Source of the DNA: Bidens hawaiensis | Lineage: Eukaryota > Streptophyta > Magnoliopsida > Asterales > Asteraceae | Length of the DNA stretch: 64,000 bases | Assembly (NCBI GenBank): GCA_021521415.1 | Contig: JAIQDT010006447.1 | Location: forward strand, 43,728-107,727 | Reading direction: 5' to 3' | Shown: positions 44,359-57,490 of the stretch, in pieces | Layout: every line of letters starts with the position of its first letter | How positions within the stretch are numbered: the stretch's first letter is position 1 | Position numbers and translations under genes: made by a program | The notes under the pieces: generated by a model | What the model saw: the letters and a program-made list of their open reading frames with translations, nothing else | What the model was told of the DNA's origin: nothing | Database searches by the model: none

Positions 44359-46661
44359 AAATTTACACCACCACTGCTTTCTTTTTATAAAGATGTTTTT
44401 CTTGTTCAAGGGTGCAGAGACTTGATTGTTATTCTATATAAAGTGGCAGAAAGAATGTGCAGAATTTAGTAGTTTTGACTGCACTTTATGACCACATGAT
44501 CATGGGTGCACAGAGTCAGAATTATGGTGATCATGGCAGAAAGATTTATTTTTGAAATTTGATTTTCTTTTTTTTTGGCTCCACAAAAAGGGTGCTAGAA
44601 GTTTAGTTTGTAAGGGGATATTGAAGCAATAAATGGAAGTATTGATGGATTGTTTTATATGGGAAATGAAATGAGTAGTAGCATTAATATATATCTAAGA
44701 TTTAAGAAGGAAATATATATATATATTATTTTGGAGAGTTTGGGTGTGGATGTGGTCAGATCTGGGCAGCCATGTGGACAAAGTAATGTTGATGGGGTAA
44801 GTAGTCTAGTCTGGCCCCTTTCATGTGGAGTTTGTCAGTTGAGGAGGCTAAACTATATACTATTACTACATACATTGTGTATTGTTCAATTTGCAGTTTA
44901 TTAACCCCTTTTGTAGTGCATTACTTTGGCACAATACTAATAGGAGTTAATAGACTGGTAAAATTGGTGAATAGTCTAAACTGAAGTAAGTCAACTAGCT
45001 TAACAGGTTTGAGATCCAAAATAGTTTGGTTCGCGGTTTGGGTTTCACAGTAAACTAGTCTAGTGGCTCGATCTAGTTCACAACATGGAAACGGTTGTGT
45101 AATCTAAATTGGTCGTTTGAATTTTATTATTCTTATTATTATTTCATTTTTGGAATATGTGTATTACGTCTATAAGGGAATAAACGATCTTTATTGTTTT
45201 TAATATTTTAATGCAACCTAATGATTTGGAAATACAAAAAATAGGTTTACTCCATCATACTGTCAAAACTAAATCGTCAAAACGGTACAATTTTTCTATT
45301 TAGGTTGTCATTCTCCAAAATCATAATTGTTCATTAGTTATTTGTTCATAACTTCATTAAAACTGGCCAAACAGAACTATAAACACTCTAGCTAGAATAC
45401 TAACAATATAACCCTTTTAAGGTGCGTTCCTATCGTGTTGTTTAACTTAAATTGCCTCGTTAACAAGCAAACATATAAAAGAAAAGTCCCTTGGCTAAGC
45501 AAGCTACTACATGCATGTTGATGGTAGCTAGCTTGCGGAGTAGAATACATTCATCATGTGCCTCCATGTACATAGGCAGTACAATGATTGTCAACATATA
45601 TTTATTATCAAAGTACAAGTGATGTAATGCATGCATGCATTATCTACATGTAATGTTGTACTTAATGCATAATATCCATCTTATCAAGTAAGCTTGTTTT
45701 TGTGGAGCTAGCTAGTGTGGGTCAGTTGAGTCTGATGGCTGGTCTTGGGAGCATGACCACATGCTTAAAGGCCTCACATGATCAGGATTGTTTGCCTTTG
45801 TTTCAATGAACATTCACCAACCATTAGCCATCAATCATACCATCCTTACTAGGTTCCAAGAATTTATAAGATAAAGCCAACACTTTAGCTATGTCAAAAC
45901 CAAAATAAAAAAGTTTGGGTGGGTTGGAATGGGATATGGTGTGATTCTTACAGGGTGTCAAGAAAATATGGTTAGTATTTGATTTGAATATTTAATGGGA
46001 GGTAACTTTCTACACATTCTTCTAGGGTTCTAAAAAGGGGTTGAAGATTGTGTGAGCACTAAACAAGGTTGGGTTAATTAGTGATTGTTATTTGCAAGTC
46101 AAGATTCCCTCTTATCCCTTTTTCCTCACATGAAAGAAAAGGAATAAACGAGCATAAAAGTTTTTGTGCGTCTAAGCTTGGGACCGATTCTTTAGGAAAA
46201 AGAAACACTTTTCATCCTATTATATTACATTGAATGGGTTAATTGTGGAACTCAAAAATACAAGAAAATGAAGAACTATAGTAATTTTCATCAATTAGAT
46301 TGGCCAATACAAAAAAGAGGAAACTAATGACATACGCCTAGGTTTTTTTGCATGTAAATTTATATTATAACGATTTGTGCTTTTACATGTATAACAATAC
46401 GTTAAATAAAAAAAACGCAACTTTGTAAAACTGATTTGATTAACAACATATGTAAAACTAATTTATTTGTTTAAAGGTAATTCAGTTATGTAAAACTGAT
46501 TTGTTTTGCATGTAAAACTAAATAAAAAACTATTTTAATTATATATTTGGTTTTACGAACCAAATCACGTATAAATGTGGATTTCTCATTTAATCTCTCC
46601 GTCTATATTTCATCAAAATGTATTTTAACTATAATCAAATGTAAGGTGTAATCTATATCTA
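44359..46661. other. Intergenic DNA upstream of the LNG-like gene
   Basis: No gene seen. It should contain the LNG promoter just right of 44358. A nested CATGCATG (RY-type) run at about 45627-45641 lies in a stretch with several short palindromes (45500-45780), about 1.3 kb upstream. I cannot assign a function. Confidence 0.5.
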
Positions 46662-49600
46662 TCTATACTATATAATAAATAAATTCTCATGTTACATGTT
46701 ATTCTCTTATGTATTCTTATTTTTTCTTTTCACGTCTCTCTCCTATTCATTATACATACTTTTAAAAGTTCTTTTTATATATTTTTTGTTTAATGTTTTC
46801 TATAATTGCTTTTACAAACGTATTTTATATTTTCAAAAAACGTTAGGTTTATTTATAAAACTAAACATTTTCATTATTCAACGGGTTCATTGTTAAAAAC
46901 ACGTGGATCTTTAATTGAACCTGACCCGCCTTCTTTTCACCTATAACCGTAATATCTTTCTTTATATTCGTATTTTGTCGATCAAAACATTATCGATTCT
47001 CCTTTAATGTACATTCTTCAACTAATCGAACGTTTTCTTCTACTAGCCAGGTGCCCGCGCGATGCAGCGGTGGACGTGCAAACGCAACCGGTGTTAGTAC
47101 ATTTGTAACCTCGCAACACTATGTGTGTAACTCGACGGGGGTATGCATTTAACTTGGCATCGGACGCGTAACCATCAACCGGTGCCAATAAGCACGTCAC
47201 ACAATGCCTAGACACGAGCAAATCGATATGTATAAACATTGTCATCTATGGCTAGAGTGATTGGTGGCGACAATCAAGAAACAAAGATGAAATGTATAGT
47301 AATTTCAAATAAACTACTTTTTAACCCAATCAGTTTTGACAGACTTGTGCCGACCAAAAAATGTTCTAACCCGAAACCCGTTTTGACATGGCTCCTTTCA
47401 ATCTAAACTCATCCCGACAAGAACTAACTTAACCTTTTTTTGTATAAAACTTATCCCAACCCTTAAATCCGACACCATTAGCCGAACTTGCCCAACCCGT
47501 TGCCAGTAATAATTGGTAATCACGTAACATGTTAGTTTTTTTTAATTAATAAACTATAGCAATATCATACTTAAATTAAAGAGAATAAAATGCTCTTTTT
47601 TATGGTATACTTTTTTAGAAAAAAATATTAACCTGTGAAAAAGTTATGGCTGTTAAAAAGTTGTGGAGGGTAGTTGGTTTATAAAGAGGGGAAAATGTGT
47701 AACTATTTAATAAATTAACTAAAATTGATTGAAGTTGAAGAACCATTATTGTAAATTATTCTTGAATAAGCAAAAACTATATTACCCCTACATTTTTAAA
47801 ATTTTGTTACTTGTAAAATATGCAACAAAAATGGTACCTCTTAAAATTTAAGAGGTCTCTCACTCCTATATTATATATAGTATAGATTGATGGTTGGTTC
47901 GTATTGTTTCGATTGTACCGTTTATATTCTCATAATACTATTTTACTTTAGTTGCTACTATATTTTTAGTGCATTATCTACTGTTGTATCGAAAGAAATT
48001 TTTAGAGATTTATGTTTTATTTTTAAGTTTGTGAATAGTAGCTATAATTTAACTTCGTACTTAATGTGTTACTCAACTTTATTTATTAAAAGTTATCACT
48101 TACAAAATTTATGTTGTTTAAACCGTGTAAGATACGGATACATAACCTAGTATTAATATTATTTGATGGTTTAAAAGCACGACATTAAATTAAAGACGTT
48201 GTGTGAAAGGCCTATTTAACCAAGAAACATCCCCACTTCCTGTTTCTTAATTTGCCTACAAAATTTGCCTACAAAAATTTCTTCTATTTAATAATTTCTT
48301 TTCATTGTTTATTTTTTTATTCCATAAAAATACGAAAACACATATCATTTTCCAAGTATAAAGACTTGTTTTATTAAAGAGACATGACATCAGAAATTTT
48401 ATTATTTGTTTTTATGAATAAACAAAAAGTTTTGAGTTTGAATGAAAAAATCAAAGTCAAAGGTCAGCGTCAAGTAAAATCACATTACAAAAATGGCCAG
48501 ATAATGAAATCCAAAGTCACCTAATTGCACATGCTTTGTTTCGGATCCACCTAATTCACTCTCCATTTCTATCACCTTTTTTTATATAATCAAAACTTTA
48601 ATACGATTCTTGTAGCTAGGTGTATGGATATTACTAGTTAGGTTTTTCTTTTTTTGCAAATCAACTAGTATCCTACTAAGATTAAATTGCTTTTTTTTTC
48701 ATTTGATTAACGTCTTATATATATTCCTTCCAATTAACTCATCTCACATATTTAACTAGCCAATCAACCAAACACGTTATATTTTTAGTCAACTTTTCAT
48801 TTGATACCCACTATAGAGTGCGAGTTTGATAGCTTGAGTTTCGACATTACATATTAATAAAAAAACAATGAAACAAACATGCCTTGTACCTGTTTTCTTA
48901 CACTACAACTATATTCTTGGGTTTTCTATTTCGTTTGTTATAGCGAATACATTGAAACCATTAATCTTTACGTCCGCATAACGCGCACGATCAAACCCAC
49001 TAAAGTTTACATCTCATAGCCTTTTTTTGAGTTTTTATTTATGCAATAATATAAATTATTACTAACATACTCTAGCAAGATCAAACCCACGTGTTGCTAC
49101 GAGCATTAAGTTATTTGTTTTGATGTATTTGCTATAGCAAACAAAAGATAAAAACCTAAAAATATAGTCATAGTATAAGCAAAATGTATCAAACTATACT
49201 TGTTTCATTGTTTTTTTTTATTATGCAACGTCCAAACTCACACAATGTGGTGGATACCAAACAAATAATAAACTCAAAATATATAATTCGTTAACAAGTT
49301 AGTTATATATGTGAGTAAATTAAAAGTAGAATAAAATAAATTAATTAATTAACTATTGTATTTACTATTTCGCAAGTGCAAGTAAAGGTGGAAGAATATT
49401 ATTATGTTATTATAAAAGTATAATTAAAAAAAACCTATTGTACTTATTAAAAATTTATCTATTATAATAAAGTAAAATAATTGTAACACGTGTCAGCTTG
49501 TGGTTAATCCTCATAATTTTTTCCCTCAAAAACTAATATATGTCATTAATCAATAATTATTTATTTTCTTTTTACACTCCGTTTATATTATATCTATAAT

Positions 49601-50668
49601 ATGATTAAACTATTCACCTTTTTTTAAACTCTATTTATGTTATATCTATACACTTTTATAAAAATAAATATTTACATATTTTACTACTATACATTGTTAG
49701 AATATATTTCACAACAAACTTGGTGGAATCCAAAAATCAACAACAAACCGTGTTTGTTAAATATTGAAAAAAAATATATTTTTAAATATTATCATTAACT
49801 TATTATACTATGTATATTGTTGAATATTGTAAATAAAAAAACTAATATGCTTTCGATTTATGAAGTATTTTTTTAATCATTAAATTATAAATATATTCTA
49901 AAAAGTTGATCCATTTTTTTAAATTAAATCCATTTATCTATTGATTTTTTTACATTGTCAAATAAATTTATAAATTATAGATATATGATTTAAATCTATC
50001 TGTGTATTTTTTTCGGTTAATTTAGTAAACGATACGTATATGTGTTAAATTGTAAGAATAATATATACCAATCACTTTCAAGTATAATAAAGTTTATCAT
50101 ATTTAGTTCCTTGGGTTTTTTATTAAAGATTGTTTCGGGTTTTTTTGTGAAACTTAAATTTGATTGTTATGAGTTAAAAGTTAGTATATAAATCAGTACA
50201 AATTAACTACATTTGACTCAGATTTATTATAGGTAAACAATGGGTAATCTGAATATTTTTAAAAGTTTGAGAATGCAAATTGATTTATCGTCAAACTTGT
50301 TACGTGTTCAAAGTTTTGACTTGAAATGTAAAACAAATGAAAGTTAAAAGTTTTAATGTGATTGGTTTCGAATTTATTTTTAAGGACATTTTTTGGAAAT
50401 AGTCAAAATATTCGGAATCTTGCACATTGAGTATATTTCTCATGACTATAAAAATTTAAGAAAAAATGACAAAAACTTCCGACATGCCACCTCTAGGCCT
50501 ATCAGTGCTTCTAAGTTTTATCAATTTAGAAACATTTGTGTTAGCATTGACTTTCCTTAAATAGTGATCAGAATATTGTATGTGAAGCATGTCGATAAAT
50601 TATGTATTACTTTATTTGTAACTTAAATATTTTGATCATCCCGTGTTTTACACGGGCTCTAAAACTAG
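46662..50668 (+). mobile_element. Helitron-like element (outer), with nested copy
   Basis: The 3' end is convincing: stem CCCGTGT / ACACGGG with loop TTT at 50640-50656, then a short spacer and CTAG at 50665-50668, followed by T. That is the Helitron 3' hairpin and CTRR end with an A/T insertion site. The best 5' partner is TCTATACTATATAATAAA at 46662, preceded by A. No helicase coding is visible, so it is non-autonomous. Pairing of these two ends is an inference; another 5' end could lie between them. Confidence 0.45.
47043..47886 (-). mobile_element. Helitron-like element (nested, 844 bp)
   Basis: On the minus strand it starts TCTATACTATATATAATATA at 47886, preceded by A, and ends with a GC-rich stretch (CCGC ... 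GCGG capable of a short stem) and CTAG at 47046-47043, followed by T. It uses the same 5' word as the outer element. A palindrome ACCTCTTAAAATTTAAGAGGT lies near its start (47836-47856). Confidence 0.5.
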
Positions 50669-53201
50669 TGATAGTATATAGTATAATTTTAGATAATTAC
50701 AATTAGGGATGATATTGGAAATGATTTGAAATTAATATTGGTAGTATCCATCTCAAATATAATTGTAAACTTGTATCACATTCGTATTTCAACACCATAA
50801 GTTATTTATCAGGTAGTTACTTGTTAGCTTAGTAAGAATTGTACATTATGATTTTCAAATACATGTCGTGTTGTTAAATTATTATATAACTTTATTACCC
50901 TACAAAGTTAGAAATATAATAACTAAAAATTAGTGACTTGTGCATTATTCTATTGTCTATGGAAAATATGTTTTGGGTTTGATTAGGGCAAACAAGTATG
51001 TGTGTTTCGGATAATTGGATCGAGTATCACCTAATATCATATTCATCACGTACCTATAAAATTTTTTTAATATTAATTACATACCCGGTTTCATACCAGA
51101 ATACTCATCTCGAATGTTTCATATGTTGGTTCTGCGCGTTCGCTTTTCCATCCTAATTTAAAAGGTTATTTTGCCGTACAATATAATTATAATCATTTAT
51201 TCTAGAATGAAGGTATCCAGCTCATTTTTTTATATAATTTTCATTTAAAAAGAATCAGTTTATAGTGTAATTACAATATTAAGATAATGGACTTGGAGAT
51301 CTTTATAACCCTTGTTAATTCTTATCGCAAATTAGGTATAAATAAAGTTCATATTTATAGTTTAATTAATATGGCATGTGCTTGTGTTAGGTGTCACTTT
51401 TTATTAATATTCAACTTAAAAGAACATACAACGTTCATTTTATATATAAGTTATCATAATTGAGAGTAAGAGTAAATAAGCAAATTGGGTCTTTTTTTTT
51501 CAAAACAAAACTTATAGCTGTTGTACTTTTGAGGATAGAAACAATATAAAATTAACCTTTGAGAAATAAAACAAGATATAGAAGAGATAAATGTGGGTAT
51601 GTGTAGATCGAATGTATACGTATATTAAAAACAATGAGATGTTGCACGAGGTTCTATCAATAATGGTGTTGTGGCAAATCATGACAAAATCTCAAAGGTG
51701 GTCTCCACTAGATACTTTATAACAATATTGTTAGTAAATTAACACCCTAGCTTTTGATGCTAGAAGATGTGCGGAACTCTTGACGGATTCAAAGTTCAAC
51801 ACAGTACATGTTTTTAGTGTAATACTACAATTGAGACTTGTTATAAGCATTATTTGTAGTCTTAACTCTTAAGTGAGAAACAACCAGGCTATCACTAAAC
51901 TCATAGGGCCGTGATATGTAATATATACTTATAACCCCCTATAATTAAAACCACAAACCTCCGTGTATTTATTAAAAGTGACATCTTAACTGAAATTCTT
52001 TCAAGATCAAAGGTCTTGAACCGTGATTGATTTTATTTTTCTCAAAAGTTGTCACCTTTTAAACTAGATAGATACATTTGTTTCTCCAAAACGTTATTTA
52101 AACCGTTATAGTTACTTCATTTGTCATGTTTTGAAAGCACTTGCCATAAATATAAACATTTAATACAAAGCACATTATATACACTTAGATGAGAAATTTA
52201 TTAATAAGTTCCATAATCTTTTGGTAAAGCAATCTTTATTACTAATATTTTAAACTGCCTAAATAAATAATGCAATAAAACGTGTTAACTAATGATTTTC
52301 TTTTAACATGCACGCGAATAACCCCAACCAATTCCCTTAAAACATATATATGTAATGCCAATTTTACATCAACTCATTGTCGTCTCCAACAAATAATTTG
52401 ATGACTAAGTACAAATTAATTTATACAACAAAATTTTAAAATATGTTATTAATCTTTGAACTTCTAAGTTATGAATACCATCTCCACTCTTGATTTTGAT
52501 ACGTGTAAGTTGACAATACAATCGTAAGTATACATATACACCAAACTGTTTACATTAGTTAATTATTTTAACAATTAATTATGAAATTAATAACACAAAT
52601 TTAAGACTAACAAGTCCGAAAACACTACATATCAAGGAAGACAGAAACACATTGAACCATTCTTTTGACCACAATCACACACAAAAAAACACAAACCATC
52701 AAAAAAGCGCACGATGGAAATAGAGTAAACATCTATTTCCACTCTAGCAAAAGCCTTGGTTCGAATCTTGTTTCCTTTGCTTCCTATCATATGCTATTGA
52801 AGGCCACCTACCTACCCGAAGTTGCGTAGGTGTTGTCGGATCTTATGAGTTTTCCAGTAACAAGTTCTAATTGTTTTACCTAAGCGCAAGGAGACCTCAA
52901 GCACATAAAGGCAAGAGGTGTACAAAAAGCGCACTTAAGACAAAGTGCATAGGAAATCAGCATGAAGCGCAAGCCTTTCATACAAACAAGGTTCTGTGCA
53001 TCAGGATTCAGGATGTACGTGTATCTTCTTAGATTGTGCACACAAGTTATTATATGTTAAATGATATGGTGTTTATTTGTCTAAATTTTGGGTAATTGAA
53101 GCTAGAAACCTGTTATAATTGCTAAGAAAGTTTAAATAGGCAATCACGCCGCACATATGAAAAGCTTAGTTTTTAAACCCTGTCACCTAAGGGTGCCTCA
53201 T
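50669..53201. other. Gene-free AT-rich DNA
   Basis: No supported coding region. GGTTCGAATC at 52758-52767 matches a Pol III B box, but no tRNA fold surrounds it. Confidence 0.55.
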
Positions 53202-53760
53202 CATGAGGCGGACCGACCCTATAACTAAGGTGGGCAATTGCCCCCCTTGAAAAATTATATATAGGGTAGATTTTAAGCAAAAATCTTGATTACCCCCCTT
53301 AAAAATTTGGTTAAGCACCCAGATTGCCCTAAGCAACCCTGTTCTTCGGTATATTTATGGCTTGGTCGACACCATCGGAATTATGTTTAGGTAGAGTAGA
53401 AGTTGTGAACAAATGAGGAAGAAGATGAATAGTAGTTTGAGAATAAATGCGGAGTGAGATGGTAAATGATTTTACTAGTGCTAATAAAAAAAGGTGCATG
53501 TTCCAATGACTGACGATTGCTTTTGTACTATGCTTGTTATTTTTATATTTAACTTTTATTATATTATTTTATTGTATATTTGTATATGTTTGTTCACTCA
53601 AAATATCTATCTTTTAATTTCTATTTGTCACTCAAGTTTGATATGTTTTTCATTATATTTGATTTGAAACAACCCGAATCGAAAAAAAAATTAATATACA
53701 GCGATAGACAAATAACTCTAAAAATTGTCGCCCCCATGAAAAAATTTTCTGGGTCCGCCA
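53202..53760. repeat. Possible MITE with GGCGGACC ends
   Basis: GGCGGACC near 53206 is inverted as GGTCCGCC near 53751, and both are followed inwards by C-rich 'gccccc' stretches. A target duplication was not found, and the right end reads as the common 'gggtccgccactgg' plant repeat end. Confidence 0.35.
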
Positions 53761-54196
53761 CTGGCCACATGCTTTTTAAAACCAAGCTCATGGTTACATT
53801 AAGACTTATGAAATATCACAAGTCAAAATCCCTACAGCCATACAGTTGGCAACTAAAGACAATGATTGGTTCACTACAACAAAATTGGTGCTCAAGTTCC
53901 ATAGCACAATCCATGGTCCATGAACAAGTTCATTTCATAAGGCACACTCAAAATTTCAGATTCAAAAAAACATAAACTAGAAAACTCACCCTTAATCTTA
54001 GATATGATGTGTGTTTCAAGAAGCTAGAGAGTTTTTACAGAAAAGTTTCATTTTTCATCTTCTCCGAGGCTGGTTCAAAACGAGCATTGACAGTAATTTG
54101 CAGTTTATTTCAAGAAAGTAGCCGAAATCTCGCCTTGATGGCAGCAAGGCAGTTTACCAGCGCTGACCCTTGCCTGAGCACCTTTTGCGCTTTTGC
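53761..54196 (-). other. 3' flank of FCP1-like gene 1, duplicated at 59590-59860
   Basis: Sequence such as 'ggttcactacaacaaaattgg', 'catggtccatgaacaa' and 'ttcatttcataagg' is shared with 59720-59800. The tandem duplication therefore included the 3' flank. About 54009-54196 has no counterpart in the other copy and looks like an insertion at the end of the last exon. Confidence 0.6.
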
Positions 54197-57177
54197 TTAC
54201 CATGACGGCATTTTTTTTATTAGCCACCGGTTCTTCTTAAGTAAACGCTTCATCAAGGTTTCATTGTTTAATCGCTCGAGAACGGTAGAATAAAACTCCC
54301 AATGTGGGCTTTGTTCATCAATAGCACCTTGACCAAACGGATGTTGCGCCACATACGTCCTCACGTCATCCGCAGCTGCCAAACCTTCAAGATAGGGTTG
54401 GAGTTCACCTTCAGGACCTGGAAGAACAACCACCAACACTTTTTAAAACATTGTAATTTGTATATTTAGTGTATTAAATATGATTAAAAAACTATAGCTC
54501 ACCTAAGAAGTTATCATCACTATTCTTGTAGCTGTAAGAAGCAGGAAAGATTCCAGTATACTTCTGCAAGATTAACAATATAAACATTAATAAATAATGA
54601 GTATTTATCTGTATTTGATATTTTGATAAGGTGATGATCTTACAGGATTGAGCAATCCCTTGTATGGAGAATCATCCACCAACAATGTATTTGATTCATT
54701 AAAAGTTCCTTTCACCCATTTATTGTTAGGACCATCTTCGTCCCAAATTTTTCGTAGATCCTTCATGACTATAGACTTATGTTTGACTTCAAGAGTGTCA
54801 ATACAAGAATTTAGGCATTGGCATCTATCCTGAATTTCAATAAGTAAATGGGTTCAAATTTGTCACCTCTGATAAAAGTATTACTGACAAATAATATTTA
54901 TTACTCAACCACACAAAAAGCAGTTTCCACCTCAAATCTCTCACCAGAAAGTAAACCAGCGGGTCTAATTTTTTCCTACAATTACAAAATTATTACTTGT
55001 GGGTAAATGAAAAGAATAAGTAAATAAATAAATAAACTGAAAAATACCAGGTTCTTGAAGACCAAATGGCAACATGGAATCTCTCAAGGCAAAAACGTAA
55101 GAAATCATCCAAATATGGTCTCTTGAAAACTGCAAGCAAATTAAACTTGTTATACAAGAATTCACGGTTATCTGTAACAAGAAGTTAACTTTTAATTCCT
55201 ACTTGCTCGTCCGTGCATGTATTTATCTGCTATAAAATCCTTTGGTCGGTCTGAAAGAACATCTGCAAGCAACCCGTTCACGTCAAGAATAAGAAGCTTT
55301 TTCACCGAGCCTTTCGGCTTCGTTTCCTCTTTTCTTACGCCAGTCACGTTAAGATTGGTTCTTGCCGTTAAGCTCATCGTACCAATACCATCTTTCATAT
55401 GCTTTTCTCCTTGTGACACCCCATCACTAACGGCTTCTACAGCTTTACTTGTATTCTCACAAATGTCACCCGAGGCTGGATTATTGTTTATTGTTTGCCC
55501 CTTTTGCTCTTTTGATGCTGGAATAACAGCAGCTTCCATGTTTGGTAAGTACATCGGATCCAAATTTTCACCTAAAGTTGGCAACGTGTTCTCTGATTTC
55601 GGCTTCCTTTTCCTTTTTTTCTTACCATTGGCAACTTCTGTATGGTCTTGTTCTTTTGACACCATGTTTGCATCAGGAATTGCAGTATCCGAGGCCGTTT
55701 CATCATTTTTTACTTCAAGAACTATAGTTGTACTTGATCCTTCTTGTGTGTTCTCACGGGTACTTGAAATATCACCCAAATCTGGATTATTTTTCTTTTT
55801 CTCTCTCTTTCTCTTTTTTAATGCAGTATCATCTCTTGCAGTTGTACCTGAACTCGTTTCCACTTTCCTTTGCACGTCGACCTCCCCATGAAGATTTGTA
55901 GTCATACTTGAGTCCATCTCAACAGTACTGGCTGGAAATGACATTGATGTCTTGTTATCAACAGCTACAGATGTACCTATGCCAGTATTTGAATAGAATT
56001 GAGCTTCTGGTTTGCTATTAGGGTTTTCAATATCTTCTGTTTTCTCGGAATATCCTAGATTTGCATTCAACTTTTTCTTAAGGGCTCTTCTATTCTTTTT
56101 CTCTAATTTGGTGAGCTTAGGAGCATCATTACCATTATTTGTGGTTACACTTTCATCCAACTTACCACTGGCAACTTCTGAATGATCTCCTTTTGACACC
56201 ACAGGTTCAAGAACTTTAGCTGTACTTAAGACTTCTTGTTTGCTCTCATGGTCGGTACTTAAAATGTCGCTCGAGTATGACTTCTTGCTTAATTTTCTCT
56301 TTTGTTTTTTGGATACAGGATTATCTGTTGAAGCTGAACCTGAACCTGAACCCTTCTCCTCATCTTTCAAAGCTTCCATGTTTTGTAGGTTATGTGGATT
56401 CAAAATTTCAGCTAAAGTTGCCTGCTTGTTCTTTGGATTCGGCTCCTTACCATTGGCAACTTCCGTATGATCTTGTTCTTTTGACATCATGTTTGCATCA
56501 GAAGTTGCAGCTTTAGCCGAGACTGTTTCACCACTCTTTACTTCAAGAACTTTAGTTGTACGTAATCCTTCATGTGTGCTCTCACAGGTACTTACAGCAT
56601 CACCCAAGTCTGCATTCTTGTTTGATTTCCGCCGCTTTTGTTTTTTAGATGCTTGGCTGTCTGTTGAAGTGGTACCTGAGCCCGGCTCACCCTTGACAGC
56701 TTCCAAGCTTTCTGAGCAATGAGGATTCAAAATTTCAGCCAAAGTTAGCCGTTTATTCTTTAAATTCGCCTTCTTTTCCCTTTTATCCTCCTTACCATTG
56801 GCAACTTCCGTAGTATAATCTAGTTCTTTCGACAGCATGTTTGCATCAGCAGTTGTAGTTTTACTCAATCCTTCTTGTGTGCTCTCGCGGGTACTTAAAA
56901 TGCCACCCGCATCTTGATTACTTTCCTTCGTTTTCTTTCTCTTTCTCTTTTTTAACTCTGTATTATCTGTTACATTTGTACCAGAACTCGTTTCACCAAT
57001 GGTAGTTTCCACTTTCTTTAGCACTTGAACCTCCTCCCCATTAAGATTCGACATGTTCTTATCAACGGTTGCAGATGTACCTAAGCCGGTATCTTGTGTT
57101 TTTTGTAATGATTTCTTCCTATGCTTTCTATGTGAATTAGTGAGGTTAGGAGCATCATTACCATTATCACATTCCAT
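54197..57177 (-). CDS. FCP1/NIF-type HAD-domain protein with long Lys-rich repeat region (copy 1)
   Basis: Coding exons 57177-55203, 55129-55048, 54975-54909, 54829-54644, 54562-54502 and 54417-54197 fit in phase to 863 residues. Residues 1-620 or so are a disordered, repeat-built region with many KKRKRKK-type nuclear signals. The catalytic domain starts at KKLLILDVNGLLADV (626-640) and continues FKRPYLDDFLRFC, KDLRKIWDED and LLVDDSPYKGLLNP. The HAD nucleophile position is D632, but the usual second Asp (DxD) is Asn634, so activity is doubtful; I recall DxN as common in this plant subfamily. Five of six exon borders are sound, but the donor after 54909 reads TT instead of GT. The ATG at 57177 follows a likely leader intron (57372-57186). 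Function unknown; probably nuclear. Confidence 0.75.
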
Positions 57178-57490
57178 CGTGATGCCTATGAAAGCAAAAG
57201 GTTACCAAATTAAACTAATTTGTGAGAAATCATCATGTTTGTACCTACAGATTACATTTTACAACAACCTATCATATTTATATCGATTGAGGCAATAATA
57301 TTCAATGGTATTAAGATATATATATATATATACATAGGAACTAATGAATATTGGACATACATACATACATACCTAACTTCAATTTGTTCTCGGCGGAATT
57401 GATTGGTATTGACGGTTGCGCAACGGCGGCAGCGAATGTAAAAAGATCCCTTATAATTAATAATAATATCAATTTCATACCTCAACGTTT
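57178..57490 (-). promoter_or_regulatory. Leader and promoter region of FCP1-like gene 1
   Basis: Donor TTAG/GTATGT (exon end 57373) and acceptor TTTCATAG (57186) bound a 187-bp leader intron whose start includes a short CATA repeat. Exon sequence upstream (about 57374-57480) is GC-richer than its flanks. Confidence 0.45.

Noticed and set aside
45500..45780. Possible microRNA precursor around the CATGCATG palindromes
   Set aside because: No long stem and no mature sequence I recognise.
52758..52767. B-box-like word as a tRNA gene
   Set aside because: No A box at proper spacing and no cloverleaf can be drawn.
55217..55891. 224-residue plus-strand open frame, with similar frames at 61129-61728 and 62579-63091
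   Set aside because: Antisense shadows of the repetitive FCP1-like first exons; Phe/Ser-rich complements of Lys/Glu codons.
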